NCBI GenBank assembly: GCA_963717985.1
Contig: CAVQYC010000002.1
Coordinates: 186,001 to 250,000, forward strand
From: BOG-1155 sp963717985
GTDB taxonomy: Bacteria; Desulfobacterota; Syntrophorhabdia; Syntrophorhabdales; WCHB1-27
DNA: 64,000 nucleotides
Direction of reading: 5' to 3'
In this document: positions 15,673-22,809 of the stretch, in pieces
How positions within the stretch are numbered: the stretch's first letter is position 1
Layout: every line of letters begins with the position of its first letter
Notes under the pieces: model-generated
The model's database searches: none
Told to the model about the DNA's origin: nothing
What the model saw: only the letters and a program-made list of their open reading frames with translations
Made by a program: the position numbers and the translations under genes

Positions 15673-17511
15673 ATGGCAACATTTATGGATCCACACGACG
15701 TTCCTGCGATTCCCGGCACGGAAGGATGGGAGAGGCTCTATCCTTACCAGTACCAGTTTTCGAAGGAAGACCCGGAGAGGGCGGCCTTCGAATCGAGCCA
15801 GATATGGTTTTACGACGGCCTGCACTACCCTGAGCCGCATTATCCTTTCGACCTGATATGGGACGAGGCGTGGTCTCTGGCCTTGTCGCAGTACAACACG
15901 CGCCACTGGCTCATTCCGCCGGCTCTCGGCATAGACCACAGGATCGTCAACGGCTACGTCTACATTAGCCCCGTGGGTGTGGCCGATCCGGCGGACATCC
16001 CGAAGCGTGTGCCCCATTTCATGGAAAGGGCAGGGTACTACTTCCAGAATTGGGACAGACTGGTCGAAAACTGGAAGAAGAAGATGACGGGGGTGATCGA
16101 CAGGCTGGAGGCGATGAACTTTGCCGAGCTGCCGGAGATGGAGGATATGAGCGTCATCAAGGACGGCATAGGGACGGGGAGCGGCTACCACCTTCTCAAG
16201 AAGTGGGACGAGTTGATCGACCTCGGTCTTTTGTGCTGGCAGTACCATTTTGAGTTCCTCAATCTGGCCTATGCCGCGCAGGTCACCTTTTTCCAGACGG
16301 CCGATCAGATCTTCCCCGGTATCCCCATGTCGACGCTGACGAAGCTGTCGGCCGGTTTCGACCCGATCCTGTTCCGGCCCGACGCGGAGCTGATCAGACT
16401 TGCGAAGCTCGCCATCGAAGTGGGCATCGAAGACCTGATTATGAAACCGCTCAAGGCAGATCAGTTGATGAAAGAGCTGTCGACGCACCCCGTGGGAAAG
16501 GAGTGGCTCAAGGAGTTGGAGAAGTCGAGATACCCGTGGTTCTATATCTCGACCGGCACCGGTTGGTATCATACCCACATAAGCTGGAACGACAACCTGA
16601 ATATCCCCTTCGACGCCATAAGGACCAACATCACGACACTCAAATCAGGCAAAGAGATCGGGAGACCGACGGCACAGATACTAAAAGAGCGGGACAGGAT
16701 CGCCGACGAATACAGGAAGCTGATCAAAACGGACGCAGACAGGGAGGCCTTTGACCAGGGCCTGGGAATCGCGAGGCTGGTGCTCCCCTATGCCGAAGAC
16801 CACAACTTTTATGTGGAGCACTGGTTCCACACCCTCTTCTGGGCAAAGGTGCGTCAGGTGGGCCAGATCCTGAAAAACGCGGGCTTCATCGAAAACGCCG
16901 ACGAAGATATATGGTTCTTGAGGCGGGACGAGATCAAGCAGGCCCTGTGGGACCATGCAACATCATGGGCAACAGGCGTGAGGGCGAGAGGGCCTTCGTA
17001 CTGGCCGAAAGAGATCGCCTGGAGAAAGAGCGTCTATGCGAAGTTCAAGCAGTGGCAGCCGCCTGCCGCCCTCGGCACCCCGCCTGACGTCGTCACCGAG
17101 CCTTTTACGATCGTCCTCTGGGGCGTCACGAACAATGTGCTCCAGTCATGGCTCAAGGGCGGCGGGGATGGAGGGTCGTCAAATGAAATACAGGGCTCCC
17201 CGGGTTCCTCCGGTATCGCCGAAGGCCCTGCCAGGGTGCTGAAGACCGTGGAGCAGCTCGCAGACCTCAAACAGGGCGAGATCCTCGTTGCGACGACCAC
17301 ATCGCCCAGTTGGGCGCCCTCCTTTGTAAAAATAGCGGGGGCCATTACCGACGTGGGCGGGCCCATGTGCCACGCCGCCATCGTGTGCAGGGAATATGGC
17401 CTGCCGACCGTGGTCGGGACGGGCAAGGGTACACAGTTGATAAAGACCGGCGATATCGTACGGATGGACGGAGACACGGGTCTCGTCACCATAGTGAAAC
17501 GCGCGGGATAA
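15673..17511 (+). CDS. ppsA: phenylphosphate synthase subunit A (PEP-synthase-like)
   Basis: 612 residues. The C-terminal part (about 520-605) is the mobile phosphohistidine domain of PEP synthase/PPDK, with TSPSWAPSFVKIAGAITD and GGPMCHAAIVCREYGLP; the phosphorylated residue is about His567. The N-terminal 500 residues are rich in Trp/Tyr and resemble no PEP-binding barrel, fitting a phenol-binding part. In Thauera the enzyme phosphorylates phenol using ATP, releasing AMP and phosphate, with subunit A carrying the His. GGGGGGG lies just upstream of the ATG. It is followed by ppsB, 85 nt downstream. Confidence 0.9.
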   Translation: MATFMDPHDVPAIPGTEGWERLYPYQYQFSKEDPERAAFESSQIWFYDGLHYPEPHYPFDLIWDEAWSLALSQYNTRHWLIPPALGIDHRIVNGYVYISPVGVADPADIPKRVPHFMERAGYYFQNWDRLVENWKKKMTGVIDRLEAMNFAELPEMEDMSVIKDGIGTGSGYHLLKKWDELIDLGLLCWQYHFEFLNLAYAAQVTFFQTADQIFPGIPMSTLTKLSAGFDPILFRPDAELIRLAKLAIEVGIEDLIMKPLKADQLMKELSTHPVGKEWLKELEKSRYPWFYISTGTGWYHTHISWNDNLNIPFDAIRTNITTLKSGKEIGRPTAQILKERDRIADEYRKLIKTDADREAFDQGLGIARLVLPYAEDHNFYVEHWFHTLFWAKVRQVGQILKNAGFIENADEDIWFLRRDEIKQALWDHATSWATGVRARGPSYWPKEIAWRKSVYAKFKQWQPPAALGTPPDVVTEPFTIVLWGVTNNVLQSWLKGGGDGGSSNEIQGSPGSSGIAEGPARVLKTVEQLADLKQGEILVATTTSPSWAPSFVKIAGAITDVGGPMCHAAIVCREYGLPTVVGTGKGTQLIKTGDIVRMDGDTGLVTIVKRAG

Positions 17512-17596
17512 AGGCTCTTTTGTCCGGCGGGTCCGGAAAGGCGGAATGACACCGCGTCCGGTCCCGTCGGGCAAGTTATACCATGGAGGCTACATC

Positions 17597-18661
17597 ATGA
17601 CAGACAAAGAGAAGCGATTGACAATCTGGTACGAGGAGATGGAAGGGGCCGATTACCCCCTCGTAGGCAAAAAGAACGCCAACCTCGGGGAGATGATCAA
17701 GGCGGGCATACCCGTCTCTCCCGGCTTTGCCATCACCATCCTCGCTAACGACAAGTTCATCACGGACACAGGCATCAAGGCAGAGTTGGAAAAGTGGCTG
17801 CCCGAATTGGGAGAGGTGACGTACGAGTCGGCGAAAGAGGCGAGCGATTTTGCCATGAGCCTGATCGAGCGGACGGAGCTGCCGGCGGACCTGGAGGAAG
17901 CTATCCTGTCCGAGTACAGGCGGCTCTGCGAGAGATGCGGGCACCCTACCAGCCCTGTCGCGGTGCGCAGCAGCGGGTCCGTGTCGATGCCCGGCCAGAT
18001 GGAAACATATCTGAACATTCGCGGAGAGCGGGACCTGATCGAGTACGTGAGGAAGTGCTGGTCCAGCGCCTACAACACAGAGGCGATCATGTACCGGATG
18101 AACAAGGGCATGCGTTTTCTGTTCAATATAGGGGTCGGCATACCCAAGATGGTCAATTCGAGGGTATCGGGGATCATCTTCACCCTCAATCCCGTCAATG
18201 GGGACCTTTCAAAGATATCGATAGACGTGAGCTACGGACTCGGTGAGGCCGTCGTGAGCGGTATCGTCACTCCAGATACCTGCCTCGTCGATAAGGTGAC
18301 GATGGAGCCGATAAAGACGACGGTGGGCAGCAAGGAGATACAGTGTGTCTATAAGGAGGGAGGGAGCGATATCATCACGTGCGACGTGCCGGAAGAGAAG
18401 AGGCGGATGACGTGCTTGTCCAGGCAGGAGATGTTGCAGCTTGCGCGCGTAGGGAAGTTGATCGAGGAGTACTACGGCAAGCCCTATGACATCGAGTTCG
18501 GGATTGACGCGGATATGGCCTTTCCCGAAAACATCATTATCCTGCAGGTCAGGCCGGAATCGGTCTGGAGCAAGAAAGAGGTGGCGCCAAGAACCGAGAA
18601 GAAGAAGGACCCGATGGAGCGCATCCTGGGCCAGTTACTTACGGGGGTCAAGCTTAGATAA
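17597..18661 (+). CDS. ppsB: phenylphosphate synthase subunit B (ATP-binding)
   Basis: 354 residues matching the N-terminal ATP-grasp/nucleotide-binding domain of PEP synthase and PPDK: LVGKKNANLGEMIKAGIPVSPGFAI, VAVRSSGSVSMPGQMETYLN and the closing DIEFGIDAD...IIILQVRPE. The domain that is fused in PEP synthase is a separate protein here, as in Thauera PpsB. It would pyrophosphorylate the His of PpsA from ATP. ATG 17597 has GGAGG 7 nt upstream. The stop lies inside a 39-bp direct repeat. No PpsC-like CBS protein follows. Confidence 0.9.
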   Translation: MTDKEKRLTIWYEEMEGADYPLVGKKNANLGEMIKAGIPVSPGFAITILANDKFITDTGIKAELEKWLPELGEVTYESAKEASDFAMSLIERTELPADLEEAILSEYRRLCERCGHPTSPVAVRSSGSVSMPGQMETYLNIRGERDLIEYVRKCWSSAYNTEAIMYRMNKGMRFLFNIGVGIPKMVNSRVSGIIFTLNPVNGDLSKISIDVSYGLGEAVVSGIVTPDTCLVDKVTMEPIKTTVGSKEIQCVYKEGGSDIITCDVPEEKRRMTCLSRQEMLQLARVGKLIEEYYGKPYDIEFGIDADMAFPENIIILQVRPESVWSKKEVAPRTEKKKDPMERILGQLLTGVKLR

Positions 18662-18753
18662 GGCACGCAGTTGCATTGGGAGTCTTGACATATTATGCTC
18701 GTTGTGCAACGATAGGGTCAAGCTTAGATAAGGCACGCAGTTGCATTGGGAGT
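18645..18753. repeat. 39-bp direct repeat spanning the ppsB stop
   Basis: Identical 39-bp copies at 18645-18683 and 18715-18753 (beginning GGGTCAAGCTTAGATAAGGC), offset 70 bp. The first holds the last codons and stop of ppsB. The 31-bp spacer contains TTGACA (18685-18690) with no good -10. It looks like a local tandem duplication. The following stretch up to 18856 is leader for the membrane gene. Confidence 0.9.
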
Positions 18754-18856
18754 GGGTGGATCGGAAAGAGACGTCTTAGTTTTTAGCGCAATAATGCCAA
18801 ACCGGCGGGGGATTCTTTTTCTAAGGAGCCGGATACTAACCTAAAAGGGGGATGTA

Positions 18857-19975
18857 ATGGATGAATTGACGCCGAAAGCCAAATGGACCGTGACTCAGCC
18901 CTGGCGAGGCCTTTTTGGGACAGCCCTCACGCTCTGGGTAGCATTTGCCATCGCGGCGGCTTTTGACATGCAGAGCTTTATGGGCAATTTTACGTTGTTT
19001 ATGATGTCGTTTGTGGCCATCGAGGTCGTAATGGGCCTGGGGTGGGGAGGCAAGTTCCCTTCCGTCGAGGGCTGGCCGCAGCCATGGCCCGGACTCTTCC
19101 TGACCGGGTTCGTGATAGTCGTCGCAACGCTGGCCTACTTCACATTGAACGGCTTCGTGGGCGGGGGAGCGGCCCACCCGGCCACGAACGTCCTTTCTAT
19201 CTGCGTAGTCATCACCACGTTCTTTCTTGTTATAGCTTTCGGGATGTGGCCATTCCAAAAGGGCAGCGTTCCTACCAGGGGATTTCTGACCTGGCTGCTG
19301 GCCTATGTGATAACTTACCTCATTTGGCACCTCTTCAACTTCAGCCAGCTCTCTTGCCCTACGGGGGTCTCTCCTTCACCCATCGGCGCGGTCCCCTTCT
19401 ATGCGCCGGGCGGCCCCCTCGCAGGACTGGCCGCTTTTGCCCCGACCGGGCCGTGCGCCTGGGAATCTATTTTCTCCTTCTATTTCTGGGCGCTCTTGTT
19501 TCTTTTTGTCTTCGTGCTTCTCGGCATGTGGCCTTTCTACAAGAAACCGGGTCTCATGAAGCAGCCCGTGATGGGTATCGTCGTGACTATCACCTGCCTC
19601 ATCCTGTCCGGGATTGCCTACGTGATTTCAATAAATGTCCTGTCCATTGAGCCCCTGAAGCACCTGCTTAACGGGATCTGCTACCTTTTCGGGGTGCTTT
19701 TCTTCCTTGTTATGCTCCAGACGTGGCCTGGCCGTGCCCTGAGCCAGCCGGCCGGCGGGTTCTTGAACGCCGTGCTCTCCATCGGGATCGCCATTATTGG
19801 ATTTTATGCCGTGCAGGCTTTCTGTCAGTGGCATTTCGGCAAGGCCTTTGCCTATCCGGTCAACATCTTCTCCATGGGCAATATAATGCTGGGCCTGACG
19901 TTCCCTGCGTGGGCTGCGTATGGGGCCTTCTTTGATTTCTGGCCCCTGCCTCCTACTCCGCCGCCTCCGGCGTAG
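18857..19975 (+). CDS. ten-helix membrane protein built of five repeats, unknown function
   Basis: 372 residues, about 10 membrane segments. It is built of five successive two-helix units. Each opens with a QPxxG-like turn (QPWRG 14, QPWPG 75, VPTRG 138, QPVMG 236, QPAGG 297) and closes with Trp-Pro (WP at 73, 131, 225, 290, 362; twice as GMWPF). The third unit has a Pro/Gly-rich insertion (about 165-200). No transporter family is recognised. GGGGG precedes the ATG. It follows ppsB by 195 bp; a role in aromatic uptake or in anchoring is possible but purely contextual. The Pro-rich end PPTPPPPA is unusual. Confidence 0.75.
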   Translation: MDELTPKAKWTVTQPWRGLFGTALTLWVAFAIAAAFDMQSFMGNFTLFMMSFVAIEVVMGLGWGGKFPSVEGWPQPWPGLFLTGFVIVVATLAYFTLNGFVGGGAAHPATNVLSICVVITTFFLVIAFGMWPFQKGSVPTRGFLTWLLAYVITYLIWHLFNFSQLSCPTGVSPSPIGAVPFYAPGGPLAGLAAFAPTGPCAWESIFSFYFWALLFLFVFVLLGMWPFYKKPGLMKQPVMGIVVTITCLILSGIAYVISINVLSIEPLKHLLNGICYLFGVLFFLVMLQTWPGRALSQPAGGFLNAVLSIGIAIIGFYAVQAFCQWHFGKAFAYPVNIFSMGNIMLGLTFPAWAAYGAFFDFWPLPPTPPPPA

Positions 19976-19986
19976 AAATAGTATAA

Positions 19987-20047
19987 GGGCAGCGAGGGGC
20001 ATCCCCTGTTCGGCCATGGGCAGGGGATGCCCCTCCCCTTACTGCCC
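19987..20047 (+). terminator. large GC hairpin after the membrane-protein gene
   Basis: GGGGCATCCCCTG (19996-20008) pairs with CAGGGGATGCCCC (20021-20033), and an outer GGGCAG/CTGCCC (19987-19992 / 20042-20047) can extend it. There is no T-tract, so it may act as a 3' mRNA boundary rather than a simple intrinsic terminator. The remaining bases to 20204 hold nothing I recognise. Confidence 0.55.
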
Positions 20048-20204
20048 AGTAGCTAAGGCCAAAAAAGGCCGGAAGGCGTTTACTCTGATACTTCTTGTTA
20101 TTCGGAGGTCCCCCTCCCGAAGGGAGTGTGCGGTCTTTAGCCTTCTTTATCCTCCCGCGCGTGTTTCTCCTCCCCCTTTGAGCTTTCAAGGAGGGAAGGG
20201 GTTT

Positions 20205-20933
20205 TCACGTGGCTGCCTTCTCCATCCCCAGCTTCCTTCTGCACCACCTTTCATAGGAAGCCGCTATCGTCAGGTATTCTGCGACGGTCACGGGAGGGGC
20301 ATTGAGGGCGGCCAGGAGTTCCCGGTCCGCCTCGCCCGTCCGGGCGATGACGCCACCTAAGCGGGAAAGCAGCTCGAGGTGATGCGCCATTTTCGATGGC
20401 TCGACCTGGAGGGCGATCGACCCCGGGACGCAGACGGAGCCGATGAGCTTGGAGTGCATATTCGCCGCCTGTGCCTTGACGGTAGTGATGAGCGGGTCGA
20501 AGGTCTCAGCCTCCGGAAAACCTGATGTGGCGACAAGGAGAAATTTGGCGGGCATGTTCCACCAGCGGGGGTGTCTGATCCTGCCTGCCCGGTCCTTCAT
20601 GAGGAACGGCTGAAGGGAGCACACCGAACGGTCCAGCACGGCCTTAATCTGGGCCGTCATATTATCCGTGTAGACCGGGGTGCCGAGGACAAGCAGGTTG
20701 GAAACCTTCAGCCTTGCATATATCTGTTCCATATCGTCTTTCTGCACGCACACCCCCCGGTGTTTATGCATGCATGACAGGCAGGCTTTGCACGGCCCGA
20801 TATGCATCTCTGCCACCATGAATTCGGTGATCGATGCTCCGCCCGCAGCGAGCCCCTCCGCCAGACTCTGCAGGAGCTTAGCCGTGACACCCCTCGACCC
20901 TCTAGGGCTGCCATTCAGTATAAGTGCGTCCAT
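20205..20933 (-). CDS. flavodoxin-fold NAD(P)H:FMN reductase-like protein
   Basis: 242 residues. MDALILNGSPRGSRGVTAKL is the phosphate-binding loop of NADPH-dependent FMN reductase/iron-sulfur flavoproteins. CKACLSCMHKHRGVCVQKDDM provides four cysteines of the compact CxxCxxC type seen in such flavoproteins, and LVLGTPVYTDNMTAQIKAVLDR is the FMN-binding loop. It is probably a cytoplasmic redox flavoprotein; partner unknown. GGAGGG ends 5 nt before ATG 20933, chosen over upstream codons for that reason. It converges on the phenol cluster and may serve flavin reduction, but nothing proves a link. Confidence 0.85.
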   Translation of the reverse strand: MDALILNGSPRGSRGVTAKLLQSLAEGLAAGGASITEFMVAEMHIGPCKACLSCMHKHRGVCVQKDDMEQIYARLKVSNLLVLGTPVYTDNMTAQIKAVLDRSVCSLQPFLMKDRAGRIRHPRWWNMPAKFLLVATSGFPEAETFDPLITTVKAQAANMHSKLIGSVCVPGSIALQVEPSKMAHHLELLSRLGGVIARTGEADRELLAALNAPPVTVAEYLTIAASYERWCRRKLGMEKAAT

Positions 20934-21076
20934 CGTTCCCTCCATGATCTGGTTTCTCCATATTAACCCATCGCACTGCCGGAAGTCTTTGCTTTTTTGA
21001 ATCACTCATTGACGGAGAACAAGAAAAAGGTGTATGTTTCACGTGTAGGATAAGAAGATTGGAAAGAGGAGGGTCT

Positions 21077-21553
21077 ATGGCTGATTCGATTCTGAACGGC
21101 AAGAGTATTTTGATCGTTGATGACGAAGCGGATGTGCTCCAGGTGCTTGAGGACGAGATTCTTGCGGCCTGCCCCAATTGCACGATGGACAAGGCGACGA
21201 CTTATGAAAAAGCGGCTGAGCTGCTGCGATCGAAAGAATACGGGGCTGTCGTGCTGGATATCATGGGTGTTCGCGGTTTCGACCTCCTGGAGCTGGCGGT
21301 CAGCCGGAACTTCAAGGTGGCCATGCTTACCGCGCACGCCTTGACGCCGGAAGCCCTCAAGAAGTCCCATGACCTCGGCGCAAGGGCTTATTTGCCCAAA
21401 GATAAACTGGGCGAGATCGTCCCTTTTCTCGAAGATATGCTGACGCACGAGTACAAGAGCGGCTGGTTAAGGCTCCTCGAAAAGCTGGAGAATTACTTCA
21501 GCGACCAGTTTGAGCCGGACTGGAAAAGGCGGTCGGGGATTACGTACTGGTAA
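21077..21553 (+). CDS. stand-alone response-regulator receiver protein
   Basis: 158 residues: a CheY-like receiver domain (about 8-125) with acidic pair Asp15/Asp16, phospho-acceptor Asp61 (VVLDIMG), Thr85 and the Lys of YLPKDK. A short extension (WLRLLEKLENYFSDQFEPDWKR) follows with no output domain. It would relay a phosphosignal by protein contact. GGAGG lies just upstream of the ATG. No histidine kinase is nearby, so the cognate sensor is unknown. Confidence 0.88.
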   Translation: MADSILNGKSILIVDDEADVLQVLEDEILAACPNCTMDKATTYEKAAELLRSKEYGAVVLDIMGVRGFDLLELAVSRNFKVAMLTAHALTPEALKKSHDLGARAYLPKDKLGEIVPFLEDMLTHEYKSGWLRLLEKLENYFSDQFEPDWKRRSGITYW

Positions 21554-21569
21554 ATTGAATTAATAACTG

Positions 21570-21665
21570 AGCGAAGCGAACTGAGGGGGGTGGCCGGGTT
21601 GCGACCCGCCTGTGGACGGCGGGCACCCCGCATTGGTGCGAAGCGGGTCGTGGCTTTGCCCAGGC
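21570..21665. repeat. GC-rich palindromic intergenic sequence
   Basis: GCGACCCGCC and later GCGGGTCG form an interrupted inverted repeat within a 95-bp stretch between converging genes. It resembles the composition of the dispersed repeats near 6,200 and 55,490 but is not a clear copy. It may act as a bidirectional 3' boundary. Confidence 0.45.
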
Positions 21666-21666
21666 C

Positions 21667-22809
21667 CTAAAACAGTCCGCCCAATCCCCGGGCATAGCCG
21701 GTCAGCTCCACGTACCCGAGACACGTAACCTTATGGCCCCCTGACGTTCCCCTGCCTTCCACTGCCCCCTCCCAATAGATGACCCCTGTTGAGGCTGGAG
21801 TCACAAGCTCCTGGTCGGATAGGAGGGGCGACACAAGAAGGTCGAGGCCTTCATCGGGTATGCGTATCCGCCATCGGCTTGGATAGGAAGCCCCGCTATG
21901 CGGGCTTTTCCAATAATCGAGCACATCACGCCGTATCACTGGCAGGGGGAGATGCCGGCTTCTTCCCCACCGGTCCACCATCGTGCCGGACGATGCGGGC
22001 TCGATTGCGCCGTTACCGCGCCTCAGAAAATAGAGCATAAGGTCTTTTCCATCGGAGAGATGGAGACCGAACCAGTCCCAGCCCACAAGTTCTGCGGCAA
22101 GCTGGTTTGAGCCGAATTCGTGATCGAACCAGCTTACACCTTTCACCCTGATAGGGGCCGGGGCGCTCTCAATCTTGAGTAAGCCCGTGGTTTTGAGGTC
22201 CGTGCACGTTGCGTAGTAGGAGGCCTGCCCGGCAATAGACCCTTTCCTGCTCAAACCGTTCTCTCCATGTATTACCGGCGGTTTTTGAGGGGCGAGTTCA
22301 AGGGTGAGCCACATGGTGCTTCCCCTTGCCTGTAGCAGGACTATGCCCCCTTTCATTTTGGCCGACCAGCCGAGGAGCCGGACACCGAGGCCGTTTTCCT
22401 GGCTGAGCGCAAGACCCGGACCTGTCCTCGATACGGCCTCGTCGAAAATGAAACGCTTTTTCGCCATGTCCGTCACGGTGAAATGGGCCAGGTAGAGGTC
22501 GCGTAACGACCAGGGATCGGCAGGGTCTGCTGCGTGTAGGCGTATCCCCTGCCGGAAAAACGTGAGCTGATACCCGAAAGCGTTCCCTTGCTCGTCCGTC
22601 AGATTGCCGGTGAAGTACCACCACTCGGTCCTGTAAGCTGGGTGTGCCCCGTGGTCTTTGGGGAATTTCCATTCCCTGGGGGCCGTTACCTGCCGCCACT
22701 CCTCGGGGCCGGTCGCGGCTGCGGGCATTAGGAGGCAGACGAGCAGAGGGCCCGACCACAGCGCATAGAGGAGAAATTTTAAAATCTTGCAATCCATCGC
22801 CGCGCTCAT
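21667..22809 (-). CDS. AttH/CrtC-like lipocalin-fold secreted protein
   Basis: About 380 residues with an N-terminal signal sequence (KFLLYALWSGPLLVCLLMPAA) and the hydroxyneurosporene-synthase/AttH signature: HPAYRTEWWYFTGNL, QLTFFRQGIR, WFDHEFGSNQL and GWDWFGLHLSDG. Members partner with ABC transporters of the AttEFGH type and may bind lipophilic substrates in the periplasm. The ATG at 22809 overlaps the stop of the permease (ATGA) and has GGAGG just upstream, so the two are coupled. Confidence 0.88.
   Translation of the reverse strand: MSAAMDCKILKFLLYALWSGPLLVCLLMPAAATGPEEWRQVTAPREWKFPKDHGAHPAYRTEWWYFTGNLTDEQGNAFGYQLTFFRQGIRLHAADPADPWSLRDLYLAHFTVTDMAKKRFIFDEAVSRTGPGLALSQENGLGVRLLGWSAKMKGGIVLLQARGSTMWLTLELAPQKPPVIHGENGLSRKGSIAGQASYYATCTDLKTTGLLKIESAPAPIRVKGVSWFDHEFGSNQLAAELVGWDWFGLHLSDGKDLMLYFLRRGNGAIEPASSGTMVDRWGRSRHLPLPVIRRDVLDYWKSPHSGASYPSRWRIRIPDEGLDLLVSPLLSDQELVTPASTGVIYWEGAVEGRGTSGGHKVTCLGYVELTGYARGLGGLF

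Noticed and set aside
18685..18713. TTGACA in the spacer of the 39-bp repeats as a promoter
   Set aside because: At 16-18 bp spacing only AACGAT-like sequence follows, too poor for a -10.
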